A stretch of 64,000 bases of DNA from Taiwanofungus camphoratus (Eukaryota > Basidiomycota > Agaricomycetes > Polyporales > Taiwanofungaceae): contig CP021226.1 of assembly GCA_003999685.1 (NCBI GenBank), positions 2,170,001-2,234,000 of the forward strand, written 5' to 3'. This document shows, piece after piece, positions 22,435-37,182 of this stretch; position 1 is the stretch's first letter, and each line of letters opens with the position of its first letter. The position numbers and the translations under genes are program-made. The notes under the pieces are model-generated. The model worked only from the letters and a program-made list of their open reading frames with translations. It made no database searches and was not told where the DNA came from.

Positions 22435-24000
22435 TCAAGTAGCAGCTTTCCGTTTTTTGCGCACAGCCAAAACAGTCACCCGGGGAGCTGGATTGTCTTC
22501 TTTGGTGCGTTGACCAGGGGCACTAGCGTTTTCTTCTGCCTTCGAAGGCAGGGGTGGGTTTTTGACCGACACCCCCCCGTATATGTAGGAACAATATGTA
22601 TCGAGGGAGGTAACAGGTTCAGGAAATGGGTTCGGTGAGATATCGGAGATATAAGGTTTGCCAGGTCGACGCGGTGGCGTACGTGGAACTTCAAGGGTTG
22701 CCTTCGAGAGTTCTGGCTCGGGGGTGGTGAGGCGTGCTTTATGCGGCCCAGACAATGAAAGTGACTCTGGCACGGACGCAAGGCCCTCGCATAGTCCTTT
22801 AATAGCGCCCTCCAATGTTTCAGTGGCACGTACAGCGCGCTCAGTCGTGGAGAATTCATGGTGATTCAACAAAGATGCAACAATACGTCTGACCATTCGC
22901 GGGGGAACCTGCCCAGGCTGCGGTGCAAGCGGTGACGGTGCAGAAGCGCTGGAGATGTTAGTTGATGTCCGATCTGTCGCTTGTGAAGAAATGCCAACTG
23001 CAAAGAAGGCTGTGACAACCCCTGAGATACATTCCTGACGAAAAGACATTCGTTCCCAGAACTCGTCTGGCGTAACCTTAGTCAACTCTCCATCATGCTC
23101 ATCCTCGTCCTCGTCGTCTCGAGAAGTCTCATCGGAGGGAACATGAGCAGGATGGCTGCGGCTTGTCCTTGAACGCTTGGCTTTGGGTGATCCTACGCCC
23201 TCAGCATCTGTAGTATGTGCGATCTCGTCCATGAAACGCGATTTGGGATCATCGTCAAAGGATGGAATGAGATGGCCCAAGTCTGGCGGACCACCAGTTT
23301 TAGGGCATGGCAGAGGAATGTCCGCCTGTGAGTAGGGATGGCCGTAGACCCATGGATGCTCCGTCGAAATGCCGGAGGACGGTTGTGAAGGCGAGACGCT
23401 AAGCGAATGTACCGCCTCGAGCTCGCTAGATCCAGGTAGAACATAGAATAGTCTAATCTTCACCCTGCCCTGCTCCCGGGTATTCAATTCATCAGCAACG
23501 TCGGACAAGATGCGCTTCCACCAGATACACAACTGGACATCCGCCAAAGGTCGCTTTCCAGCGAAATCAGAAGAGTTCGGGAATAAGTATTGACCCTGAG
23601 CTCGCGCAAACAGCTGTATCCAAAAATGGTCAACGTTAATAGGCCGTGTATTGGGATCACAATAGAATGTGATCAATGAGCGAACGAGAGCGGCAGTCGG
23701 GGAAGGTTTGGACGCATGTCCAGACGAATCGACTTTTGAAATATAAAGGATACCACATGATGTGATAGGAACATTGTAAATTGAAGCTTCAATCGCGGTC
23801 ACCAAGACACGAGGCAGGTCGGGAGTGACCTGTTCCGACAGCAGGATGAGTATGTCCTGTAAATATGCCCGAGGACGAGGATGAGCATATGGGAACAGTC
23901 CGCCATGCTTTCGAGGTGACGAGACAAGGACATGAATGTGGAATTCGCGAGCCCCAGGGAGGTCGGCAAGAACAGCTAGCAGGCTGTCTCTAAGATTCAT
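22435..24000 (-). CDS. rtt109: RTT109-type histone H3 lysine acetyltransferase (KAT11)
   Basis: Fungal-specific nuclear acetyltransferase; in yeast it acetylates H3 K56 and K9 with histone chaperones during replication-coupled nucleosome assembly. A single exon of 521 residues. The KAT11 fold occupies roughly residues 1-200: MNLRDSLLAVLADLPG, the EFHIHVLVSSPRKHGGLFPY segment, ILVTAIEAS-like core, VDSSGHASKPSPTAALVRSL, LFARAQGQYLFPNSSDFAGK and LADVQLCIWWKRILSDVADE. The later part holds an acidic DDEDEDEHDG stretch, the helical EFWERMSFRQECISGVVTAF, a Pro-rich region and a basic end (RKKRKAAT). The ATG at 24000 was chosen; the frame opens three codons earlier without an ATG. The long acidic insert within the acetyltransferase region is typical of basidiomycete members. 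Confidence 0.87.
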   Translation of the reverse strand: MNLRDSLLAVLADLPGAREFHIHVLVSSPRKHGGLFPYAHPRPRAYLQDILILLSEQVTPDLPRVLVTAIEASIYNVPITSCGILYISKVDSSGHASKPSPTAALVRSLITFYCDPNTRPINVDHFWIQLFARAQGQYLFPNSSDFAGKRPLADVQLCIWWKRILSDVADELNTREQGRVKIRLFYVLPGSSELEAVHSLSVSPSQPSSGISTEHPWVYGHPYSQADIPLPCPKTGGPPDLGHLIPSFDDDPKSRFMDEIAHTTDAEGVGSPKAKRSRTSRSHPAHVPSDETSRDDEDEDEHDGELTKVTPDEFWERMSFRQECISGVVTAFFAVGISSQATDRTSTNISSASAPSPLAPQPGQVPPRMVRRIVASLLNHHEFSTTERAVRATETLEGAIKGLCEGLASVPESLSLSGPHKARLTTPEPELSKATLEVPRTPPRRPGKPYISDISPNPFPEPVTSLDTYCSYIYGGVSVKNPPLPSKAEENASAPGQRTKEDNPAPRVTVLAVRKKRKAAT

Positions 24001-26060
24001 AGCAGACAAATGGTTCTATCAACGCATTTAAGCTGTGGCCATGCGTGACAAGTGCGCTAGGATGCAGCGTTTGTGGGCCAGTCAGAAACCAAGGGATTGA
24101 AGCCGTGTTATCCCCATGCTACTGAATGGCCACAATGGGCGCTTGCTCGATGTTCGAAGGCCTGTCGAGTTGGTCCGAGTTCGACAAAGACAGTACTCAT
24201 CGATTTGCATTGATGATGAAGCTTAAGCCCATCGAACGCCATGCAATCGAAAGAAATTATGGATTCAAGTCAAGTTGGATTAGATTCGCATGATCAAGAT
24301 ACGTGTAGCTATACGTATGCGACTATTCATTTGACTCACGTCTGGCTACATGCCTGCGAGCCTATACGTGTATCTCACCACGAGAGGCCAGCACTGAGCC
24401 TCAAGAAGTAAAGGGCCATACAATAACATTCAGGAAGCATACAACATGCTATGCATCATACAAAACCAGAATAGACAACGTTGGCTACATTCTTTTTACA
24501 GAGAGTGACTTGTGGTACTTGAATGGTGATTACATACCGTGACGGTACTGTTGTCATAATGGCCCACGATGAGCTCCAATCATGTATCCTGTCTTGAATA
24601 CAAGTGCCAAAACACATTTGCACACTCAGACTGATCAGGTGTAGGAATTAGGCAATAATACATAAAATAGGGAAATGACGAGATGCCTACAATTCCGGGA
24701 CATCTGAATAAAGTTGGGAGTGGGAACTAGTTCGTTCGGCTCACCTTCACTGCTGCATTGTAAACCAGGTGTATAGCAACACGAAGGGGAGATCCATTAT
24801 GTGAGTGGCCAATGTCAAAACATTCCTGGACAGCGACTGAAGCTGTGTTCATGACAGGGTACATGTGTCCATGGGGAGTTGTATACTGTAACAAAGGCCT
24901 AATCCTCGGGCATAGAGACAAGATCACATTACAAACATCCAGTCGTCGTGATTAGCCAATTTGAAGCATGAACTGATCGTAATGTTACTCGATACGCTCG
25001 GGAGTATAGCGGTTCATTGACCATTGGATAGTCGCCCACGCTATGTAGGTACTAGATCATAGCAGGAATAATGAAGCTTAAGAAGACGACAGCACATTAT
25101 GCTTGACACAGAGACTGCCACGACGTCATAAATCCCAATTTGGAAAGTGTAGTGTATAATGCATTATTGAACCTTACTCATTCTCAACACGCACTCAACG
25201 TCCAGACTGAACTGCGGACCCTGGAAAACCACTGTGGGACGGGCAGCCATTGTTATAATGAATTCTCCGCCACCTATAAACGGTTGTCGAAGTTGAAGAG
25301 ACTCGACATAAGTATGAACATAGGCCTGCAAGACTACCCCTCGTTTCACTTTGGAGGACAAAAGGTTCAAAGGCATACTTCCGTTACGTAGTGCTAATCG
25401 GTAACAATTGTCCAGATGTCCTCCATCAGGCAGTTTGTATATTGAGAGATACTGTGATGGATTGGAACAGCTACTCCGGTATAGTACAACGTAGAATAAC
25501 GTGAGAAGCATAGCCAGCTGTAGGTAAGCTTTATCTTGGTGCATGACAGCTGTAGGTAAGCTTTATCTTGGTGCATGACAGCTGCTCTGTATGGTCTTCA
25601 ATATAAATACCAGCGTATTACTGAAGACGGTGTACATAGAGCATAGGCAAGAACATGACAGCACAACAAGGACAAATCATACACGTTGTTGAGAAGAGGA
25701 GTAAAGGTTCAGTGTTTAATAGCAACGCAGAATATGTTCATAACAAAGTAAATCCGTTTGGGCTGTGATCATGACCAAGCGAATTTGGGGGATAATTTTG
25801 ATGTACGAGTAATCTAGATGGTTTTCCGGTCTATGAGAACCAGCCCGTGATGTACCAGTCTGACATAAATGGGCAGGTATATGGACAATATCCGGAGGCA
25901 CTGCGACTGAAGAGGTTCGCACACACAAGTTTTGAAACCGATGTCCGCATTATCTGCGGTCATCAAGAGCATAACGGTCCGCGTAATATATGCTACATCA
26001 TACAGTTCTATGAACAAATTGTGGAGTACAAAGCGAAATAACTTCAACAGACATAAAATA
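24001..26060. other. 2-kb intergenic region upstream of rtt109 and downstream of cul1
   Basis: AT-richer sequence with many short frames on both strands and no family resemblance. It presumably holds the rtt109 promoter at the left and the cullin 3' UTR at the right. The one clear structure is an exact 32-bp tandem duplication at 25515-25578, listed separately. Confidence 0.35.
25515..25578. repeat. Exact 32-bp tandem duplication
   Basis: Two adjacent identical 32-bp units starting CAGCTGTAGGTAAGCTTTAT (25515-25546 and 25547-25578), followed by a 6-bp start of a third unit (CAGCTG). Exact identity suggests a recent slippage or an assembly duplication. It lies in non-coding sequence. Confidence 0.9.
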
Positions 26061-28811
<2,751 letters not shown>

Positions 28812-29117
28812 AATGAAGGAGATTCAGGATAGTACCTTAATGACGGGGCACAAGTGAAGGGTGGATAATAGCAGTGGTCGAGGTGAAGGGCGTTCGCAGC
28901 GTGGCGAACTGGCGTCTGCGTGCCACAACCACTTGTCACACTCAACTTTGCGTCACTTTCCTATACGATTACACAACAAAGCTATATAGCACTTTGTTCT
29001 CCAACTGAGCTTTTTGGTCTCTAGGTTGAAACCAAATATTCAATCTTAACCAGAGACGAATGCCGAACGAATGTTGCTTTGATAAAGAGAGGTTGATTGT
29101 GAGCGATTCTCTCAATA

Positions 29118-30132
29118 CTACAGCTTTACGCCTGTATGTACCGAGGCTATACCGCCCCACAAGTTTCTCCAGGCACCACCCTTGCCCTCAAAATTTCCGC
29201 CGGTTGTAAACCCAGCATCTGCGATCATCCGAGCGAAGTCCGGCTGAGTAGGGAACCTACGGATCGATTCCACCAGATACTGGTAGGACTCCCGATCCCC
29301 TGCAAGAATTGTTCCGAGGAGGGGGATGACAGAGAAGGAGTACTGATCGTACAGACTACCGATAATGTACATTTTAGACAGAGTTAGGATCGATATAAAT
29401 TACTCACGCGCCCAACAGTGGATTGTCCACTTTGCTGAACTCCAGGCAAGCAAACGTTCCACCAGGCTTCAGGACACGATATGCTTCTTTTAAAACATCA
29501 GAGATGGACGTGCAGTTGCGAATGCAGAACGCAATAGTATATAAATCATAACTGTTCGAGGAGAATTGAGAAGAAGGCAGCGCTTGTGCATTAGCCTCGC
29601 AGAAGGCAATTTGAGGTGCTAGATTTTTGTCAAAATAATCGGAATAATTAGATCACAGCAGGGGCGTACTATTATGATACATCGTCTTCTTGAACCGCTT
29701 GTGACCCTCTTTCAGCATCTCTCCGTTGATATCCACGACGTCCACGCTCGTTTCTCTGTCTGCGTATTGTTCTCTAGCGAAATCAAGTATACGCAATGCA
29801 ATATCGCCGGTTCCCCCTCCAACGTCTATGCATTTCGTAGGTCCTTTCGATCCAGGCTTAAGAAGCGAGACAAATTCGTCCTTCCATAGACGATGAACGC
29901 CCAGAGACATGGCATCATTCATGAGATCATACGACGAGGCCACCGAGTCGAAGACATTTCTGACTAGAGATTCTTTACTCTCTTCGGGAACTGTTTTAAA
30001 CCCAAAATGTGTAGTCCGCGAAGAGTCCTGGGTGTTTTGGGGAGCTGCCTGATTGTGATTGAACCTAGCGAACTTTGCAGGACGAGAAAATTGACATGCT
30101 CTCCGGGCCAGTGTACTGGAGACACAACGCAT
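29118..30132 (-). CDS. coq5: COQ5, mitochondrial ubiquinone C-methyltransferase
   Basis: SAM-dependent methyltransferase of the UbiE/COQ5 family; methylates the benzoquinol ring of the coenzyme Q precursor in the matrix-side CoQ synthome. Three exons (29670-30132, 29408-29618, 29118-29355) give 303 residues with consistent phases. The N-terminus is an import presequence ([20 protein letters not shown]). The UbiE signature [20 protein letters not shown], the SAM motif [16 protein letters not shown], the acidic post-I segment [46 protein letters not shown] and [12 protein letters not shown] are all present in order. The start codon faces that of FCF2 across 143 bp. Confidence 0.95.
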
Positions 30133-30275
30133 AACGATGCAAGTGCAGTGATTAGGGACTTCACCAGGCGTTCTCAGTTATGGTTGGACCCTGAACACCC
30201 CGTAACTATTTAGGGAAATAAGTAATCTGTGATTTCACTGTCAGCGACCTTGGATATCTGTTTCGTTCATTTATT
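30133..30275. promoter_or_regulatory. Compact bidirectional promoter, COQ5 / FCF2
   Basis: Only 143 bp lie between the divergent start codons of coq5 and fcf2, so regulatory sequence is likely shared. No TATA box or named motif is obvious. Confidence 0.55.
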
Positions 30276-31365
30276 ATGTCCTCGACAGCTTCGCAGAAAG
30301 CAAAAGCAAAAGCACCTTCCCAGGACGAGCATGAGCGTGAGCCGCGTGAAGATTCCTCGTCAAGCTCGGACTCGGATGCAGACACTACCAGCAGTGACTT
30401 CGACTCTTCAGAGAGCGATTCGGATGAGGAAATCACTCAAGAGTTTCTTGACTCTTTGCTCGACAAGGCGAGACGAAATGCGACTTTGATTGCGCACGGC
30501 GGATACGGCAACGAAGTTGCTGAGGATGCGCAGGAAGAGGAAGTAATCCAACTTGATGAAGGGACAAAACCAGAAGAAAGGTGCGCTCACTCCTCTACCA
30601 CCAATTTAATTTTCTAATACATATTCAAGACCCCTGCCGTTGTTGGACACAGGATCTCTTCCTACTCCATATATGAAGCTTGCCGAATCTCGGAAAGCAG
30701 GACCTTCGACAATACGTGATTTAGATCTCGAACGGGTGGAACAAGCAGCGTCTTCGCTTACTGCGCCAGCGGTTTCTATACCTCCACCAGCGCTGACCAA
30801 GTCTGCCAAGCCTCTCACAAAAAGAGAGAAGAAGGCAGTATGTATATTTTCATCGTTCATGCATCAATCTCATGTATCACTTCTGTTCACTTATGTAGCT
30901 CAAGAACAAAACAACTGGCCCGAGTTGGTTTGACCTTCCTGCACCCGCCGAAGCGGATCTATCTCGGTTGTATCGTGAAGTAGAGGCTATGCGTCTGCGC
31001 AATCAGCTTGATCCAAAGCGATTCTACAGAAGGGAGGAAGGAGAAGGAAAAGGAATTAAGGGTTTACCAAAGCATTTTGCGGTAGGCTTTCGTTCGTGTA
31101 TGCGGCTCAGGGGTGCCATTGATGATTTGCTTGGTCTTGCACGCAGATTGGTACCATAATTCCCTCGAACACTCCGTTTGGTACTGCTAGTGCTGATAAC
31201 CTCAGCAGAGTGAAGAGAAAACGCACCATCGTCGATGAATTGGTTGACGATGCCGAGGCGAGAAGCTATGCGAAAAAGAAGTTTAAGGAACTACAGGCCG
31301 TGCGCGGTGCGAGAGGAAGAGGTACACTTGCGCAGAGGAAGGCAATGCGGAAGCCGAAATGGTAA
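30276..31365 (+). CDS. fcf2: FCF2, nucleolar pre-rRNA processing factor
   Basis: Homologue of yeast Fcf2 and animal TdT-interacting factor 2, required for early cleavages that yield 18S rRNA. Four exons (30276-30580, 30630-30837, 30899-31081, 31147-31365) give 304 residues with consistent phases. The first third is acidic and Ser-rich (SSSSDSDADTTSSDFDSSES, then EEITQEFLDSLLDKARRNAT). The Fcf2 domain is clear: GPSWFDLPAPAEADLSRLYR, EAMRLRNQLDPKRFYRREE, GKGIKGLPKHFAIGTIIPS. The C-terminus is basic (RVKRKRTIVDELVDDAEARS, then a KKKFKELQ helix and an Arg/Lys-rich end in KPKW). Introns are 49-65 nt. Confidence 0.93.
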
Positions 31366-31866
31366 CAGATCAGAGAATGATGTGTGGATACATGTGTTTT
31401 ACTCGGCTTCTACGTGGAGAAGTGGCCTCCGACCGAAGTTCAAATTTGTGCTCAGTTGCCTGGTTCTGCCTTGGGGGCATGACCCTGAAATTGAACTAGT
31501 CGGACCGCCTGTACTCCATCTTGTACTATACGTGTTGGAATCGAAGGCCTGTCGCGGACCTGTTTGCCCCTTATATGATTAAGTCGCATGCAACTGCCCA
31601 GAGCTGTCCTCCTAGTCAGTAGCTACGCCGCGAGGTGTGCCGCAACGGTTTGGGAAGTAATGTACTGCAATAGTACCGCAACTCGATACGCGATTGCGAA
31701 AGGAGTTTGAACATCTTTCATATAACGTCAGCGATGCCCTTGTTAAGTTCCAGTCCCGGCGTGTTGTATAGGCTGTTCAGTCGGGGAACAACACTCGTTA
31801 CAACCTCCCAAAGTTAACTGCGACGGAGAACACAGTCTCGATAATATAATATTATACGTAAATAAG
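31366..31866. other. Convergent 3' intergenic stretch, FCF2 / alpha-beta hydrolase
   Basis: About 500 bp between converging stop codons. Short frames only; no further structure seen. Confidence 0.4.
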
Positions 31867-33826
31867 TTAGAGCTGCTTTTCCACGAGGGAAGGCGATCTG
31901 GGTAGCGGTGCAGCGTTGCGTACGAATCTCGACATAACCTGTATCATCGGCTTCCTCCATGCAGCCGTCTCAAACATCTCTCCGTGATCTATACCAGAGA
32001 GGTAAAGTACCTCCAGGCCATCGTGTTGCCATCTATACTCCGGGTCATCAGCGCGGCTCGTAAGGTACTTCCATATCTCTTCCGTGTTTATGAGGTGATC
32101 GCGTTCAGCCAGCACAACTGTCACGTGCCGTCCAACTAGGTCTTCCCTCCAGAGGACGTTTTCAGGCATGTGCCAGTTCCGCTGAACCGCGCGCGCGATG
32201 TCCGGATCTCGGCACGCAAAGTACCAAAACTTCCACTGATTCGTTGATCGCGGCGTGCGGTAGATGAAGTTGTGCGTCAGGTCAGGCCTGTATAGCAACA
32301 GCGAGACGGGGTCGACTAGGAGTGAAGCAGAGACCCGTCGGGACAGCAGCGGGTCATGTAGAATATGTGTAGTCAGGATAGCGCCGTAGGAGTGCCCCGC
32401 CGTAACAACCTCTTGGAAGCCGTGGTGATCGAGTACCCGCTCGACAGCAGCGAGCATCTCCTCGCGTGTGAGGTGCCGAGAGGTGACCCGCATGCTCATG
32501 GGGAGGTCCTCGATTGCTATAATGCCCACATCTGGCTCCGCTCGGGCAACCTCAATCAAGAATTTCACGTAGACCCATAACCCCATCTTGGCAGACATCA
32601 GTATTGAAACACATACGAGGGCGTGGTGAAACATACCCCTAAGCCATGAAGGAAAAGAATAGGTCGCTTCGTCCGCGAGCGATGAGGGCGATACCAGTAG
32701 CCAAGGTCAGGGTGTGGCGATTGTTGCGAGAAAATGGTGAGAATTCTAGGGGGGAAGCAAAAAAGCCAGTTGTCGAGATTGAAATGTTTGAAGCCATTCC
32801 ATCTCATCATTAACCAAACATTAGTGTCTAGGAATAGCATAAGCTGTCGTAAAGGCAGGCCAATGAGCAGAAAGGTAATAAACTGAAATTATGAATGCTC
32901 ACGGTGTAGCAGAGCAAGGGCCGGTGAAGCATTTTGACAGTGTCGAACGTGAACGCCTTGCTTGTAACGTCTTCATTCCGTCCAGGCTCTAGACCTTGGC
33001 CAATGAACGCTTCAATTTGGGTGATGTATTTTTCTAGCTCGTCCTCCCATTCTGGCTGTATACCGCTTCCGTCATCACCGAATAGCGCCCAGAGTAACCA
33101 CTCTTTGACGTTGTCCCGCTTGATGGTTTCGGCTGGTCCTTGGGAAGAGGTATACCACCCTGTCGCTCTATCGGACTGACAGATGTGCGGCAAGATCTTT
33201 GCAAAAATAGCTTCGCGTTCTGCGCGGAACGGAGGTGGTGGATGGGTAGCACGCTGCCCATTGAATTGTCAGTTGAATGATCAGATTGAGACTTAACCAG
33301 CATAGCATCAGGACATCGCGAGCAGGGGCGAATGTCCAGAAGGCTTGTACGTGCATGTTATAACGGCAAAGTACCGCATTTTGTCCGGTGATCACCGGCG
33401 TCAAGCAGAGCAGCAGACACCAAGTGTTGGGACAACCAAACATTTGTCTGATACAAGGGCACCGTCAAGCATACGATGCGGACCGGCCAATCATCCTCTC
33501 ATCACACATTCTTCTGGAACACAAAGACTGTACTCTTCAGGTATGCGGGTGAAATGGCCCACCTTCTGCAACAACCGGCTCCTGGGTAAGTACACGAACA
33601 GATAGAAGACGGCCTCCGCGACCGCATATGCTCCGAGCCATGGTGAATACAGGAACCTGCCTGTGTACCAACTTGCGAGGATATATCCAATACTGAGTGG
33701 CGCGACAAGCCGAAGAAAGTGGATGACGGTCAGGAGAAATATATGTTGCGGGTTGAACGGCGAGAATTCCAGCATTGTGGTCACAAAAAGCTGTGAGCAC
33801 TGCAGAGGGTGAAATTTCCAGCCCAT
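31867..33826 (-). CDS. Membrane-associated alpha/beta hydrolase
   Basis: Four exons (33563-33826, 32903-33253, 32637-32843, 31867-32586), all phase 0, give 513 residues. The N-terminal part is hydrophobic, with probable membrane segments at HIFLLTVIHFLRLVAPLSIG and LGAYAVAEAVFYLFVYL. A family-like soluble segment follows (RATHPPPPFRAEREAIFAKI; KEWLLWALFG). The alpha/beta hydrolase core has the oxyanion/strand motif PILFLHGLG, the nucleophile elbow TAGHSYGAILTTHIL (Ser in GHSYG) and a likely catalytic His in LSGIDHGEMF; an Asp in LAERDHLINTEEIW is a candidate acid. Homologues are common in basidiomycetes, but substrate is unknown; esterase or lipase activity is the default guess. The first intron is 309 nt, long for this genome. 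A start 17 codons downstream (33775) is also possible. A decayed paralogue lies at 50124-50390. Confidence 0.82.
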
Positions 33827-36800
33827 TAGTTATCTAGTGTTCCAGTTTTATGTGGTGTCCCGGATCGTCCTTTCCCATGCCCATGCTTTGGACGCCCATG
33901 TTTGCAGTGAAACGGCGATGCCCTGCAAGGCCGCTAGGGTGGCAAGATTCGGAAGTGTCTTTACCTCGTTAGTGAACACCCATTTGCAATCATTAGTATG
34001 CATAGCGTTGATGTCTGGGAATGGGACTGCGGCACGTAATCTGCCAGTGATGCGGCCCCCTTGACAGCTACCAGACCAACGCCATCCATCTATGACATGG
34101 CTACCTGTAACACATCGGAGAGCCCGGGGACCTCAGAGATGGCTCCAGATGAAATCGTGGACTGATGGGTGAGACCGACATGGCCGGCGGTGCCTGTCTT
34201 CAACGATAAGAGAGGCAGTGCCTTCATCGCCATCTGTAATCATTCACCAGGCCAACTGTGCGCAAAGGTGTATGTGAAACGGCTAGGTGACACTGTGCAG
34301 ACGAGTTGTAGTGAAATTCCCGTTCACATTGCCGACCGGCGCCCGATTGATGCAGACTGCTTTGACATCGTAGTAATTGCTCGGACGTGGGTGGCTTGCT
34401 TGCTCGATTTGATCACTGAGAATGCGGACCATCGAGTCGCCTATCTCCGACGAGAGGTTGAACAACCCGCATTGTCAAACGGAATGTCCACTCTCCTGCC
34501 AAATCCAAAACTTGCTTTTTTCCTCGTGGAGTAACGAAATCCGCATATTATGTTACGCGAAGGAGACGGGAGACGATCAAGGCACCCCAAATGCCCTAAA
34601 CTTGCAGTCAGCGTAGCTGCTGGGACCGACCCGGAAACCAAGCGGATACCTGGATGGTGATGCAGCTATGGGTGATGACTGACTCCTGAAAACCGTATCA
34701 ACGTTCTAATATATACTCAATGTATAGGACATAGAGATGATCCGTACTCACGGCGATCGCAAGGCGATGGAGAGAAATGGTTGCCGTTGTCCAGGCGCGC
34801 GCCTAACGTTGTCACGTGCGCGTGACACCGCGCGTCTCATGCTCTGACTCGCGGTCTTTCTCTTCCCCTCCAACGCGTTGGAAATTGTGCGGGCCTTTGG
34901 TACAGTACGCTGATTCCAGAGTGATGAGATTGCTAGCACTTACTGATACAAGCATTCTTAGACTCCTTCCCTCAAGTTGATGCCATGGCGCCACGAGCGC
35001 GCGCAGTGATGGAAGGTATCAGGCATCCGTGATGACCTGTCTCTACAGAATCGCCCGCAGTGCATCTTGATGCGAGATGAGGGTTTCTCGCGGTCCAAGT
35101 CCGACTATGCCCATAAGCTCGGCTCCAGGCGCCATCACCGAAGATACCGTGTAAGTACTCCAAGGGCACCGCCACTCCGAAGTTGCACCACTATCCGTTG
35201 TGAGGCATGTGAGGGCAAGAGACGTGCAAACAAATTTCGATTATCCGTACCCCATAACCCGTAGTCCCTTACCTCGGGCGCATAACTAAATCTAGGATAA
35301 AATTGTGGGTTTTTTAATGATCTCATCTTTTCGTTCATTACAACATACTGTGAATCTTGTCTCTGCGCACGCGCATGAACAGCTTCTGCCACCGGATGCT
35401 CGCCTGTCTTACGCCCTTGGCTGACACGCGTGAGTCGGTTATTGTCGTGTTACCCAAGCTGGAAATCGCAAATGCGAGACACGACATCATCGCGATTCGC
35501 AGGACAGCTAGCCCATCTATAACGTTATTAATATCTGCACCAGCACCGACGATGATCGATGGACGTGAATCAGTGCAGCTTGTCGTTTCGACTTGCGTTG
35601 CCGAACCCGGCTTGAGCAACGGTAACTTCCTAATAAGGCTCGGACACTTCCACTTTTAGCATCTCTCGCACATAGTACGTGACGTCATCGCACTCTCTTC
35701 GGACTGCTTCTCAATTCGAAAGGGGACGCATGAACGAGAGCATCAGAAATACATATATAAAGGGTCCGTTTTCCGTGTCACCGAACCCACCTTGCTCCAT
35801 CAGTATACGAGTACTCTTGCAATTCTGACATGGGCAAAAAAAGTACAATCAACAATAGAAGGTATGAGAGGGGCTGTTTGTCGACTTATCGAACAATCCA
35901 AAAGGATGACATGACTCGAGACTGTCTTCAATTCAGTAGCCTCTCAAACGGACCCACTGGCTTCTCGAACAAAGGGGAGCATCATGCGAGACAAGGGCCG
36001 CTTCGTACCCTTACTCTGGGATCTGATTGAATATTATGACCGTCATCCTCAGGATTGGCTATGTATCATAGCCTTTGATAAGACCACTAGCCATGCTTCC
36101 GCATTGCTATTGACCTCGCAGAAACCTTGGGCTCAACGACGGATTTCTAGCAATAGCCGAGCGTTGGCGAAGGAGCTTTGGACAGAGGTATCTCGGAAAT
36201 GAAACGAAGTCATTGAATGGTTTTCAGTTGCATTTTCGAAGCACGAAAGCACAATTGTACAGCTTACACGATCCATTCACCCAGGTGATTACCGCCCGAA
36301 TGAAGACAGACCCAGGTCCATTGTCGAGATCGAAGCGAGAAGCGGCCCATCGAGCTCCGGCTAACGACCGAAAAATCGCAAATGGATGCCACGGAAAGAC
36401 TCGGCATCGGACAGCGCTCGCATATGCGACTAGCACTCGAGCCTGTCGAGGATTCGGCTAGTCAATGCGGTAGTTGGGCAGCAAGCCAAGGCCGTGGCGA
36501 AGATTCTAGCATGTTGCAGTGCGCGCGGGGGCGGAAATGAATGCCAGACTGGGCCAAGAAGCCTGTGCGGAGCCGAGTTTTCATGGACGGCGGAAAGTGA
36601 GTTGCGTGGTTCTACGCCAGTGCCGGGGTGATCGCAACTCATTCGTTCATTGTGATCACATTGCAGCTGTCACACAGGAGTAGGAGGCTTCCACTCGACA
36701 GAGGCAGTACCACCCCCGCCGTGGGGCTGTACAAGGCTTTCAAACAGTTGAAAGCCAGGTGAGCACGTAAAGCAACGTAAATCCCTTTCTGTGGTCACTC

Positions 36801-37182
36801 TTCACGTTGCCGACCTCGGAGGAAAACTGACCATGTCAATTAAACAAACAAGGGCAGCCAATCGGATGAGGGGTCGTTTATGAAAAGAGATCACGTGCTA
36901 GATCTCGTTTCCCTAGATCCTGTGTTGTTCTTTTATTCCGATGGACCCAGTTGCTTTAGGTGTGGCGTCTCGATAGCTGCTAATTCGAATTCGAGGCTGA
37001 GCTGGCTTCTTCAAGTCTCTCTCGCTGCTGGCACTGGATGCTCCCGCGGTTATGAAGTGAAGGTCAGTGGTCTGACCTCTTCCACAGCGCCCGTCTGATC
37101 TGTCTGACGCGCTGACACGCGTGTCTCCAGATTTTACCTTTCCCGTGCTACCTCCATCCCCTTGTTTCTACACACAAGCAGC
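33827..37182. other. 3.4-kb region without an identified gene
   Basis: The longest gene-poor stretch. Plus-strand frames at 34169-34534 (121 codons) and 35357-35659 (100 codons) have no known relatives and no clear exon partners. A TATA-like stretch (acatatataaa) near 35751 is followed by a plus frame at 35830 (MGKKSTINNRRYERGCLSTY), which could be a decayed or unrecognised gene. The last 500 bp probably serve as promoter of the PH-domain gene. They include the 12-bp perfect palindrome GACACGCGTGTC (37115-37126), whose core ACGCGT matches the yeast MCB (MBF) site. A second palindrome, CCAACGCGTTGG, lies near 34868. Confidence 0.3.

Noticed and set aside
34169-35659. Two plus-strand frames (34169-34534, 35357-35659) that share an ending like ALSNG / GLSNG
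   Set aside because: The resemblance is short and weak at the nucleotide level, so a duplicated gene cannot be supported.
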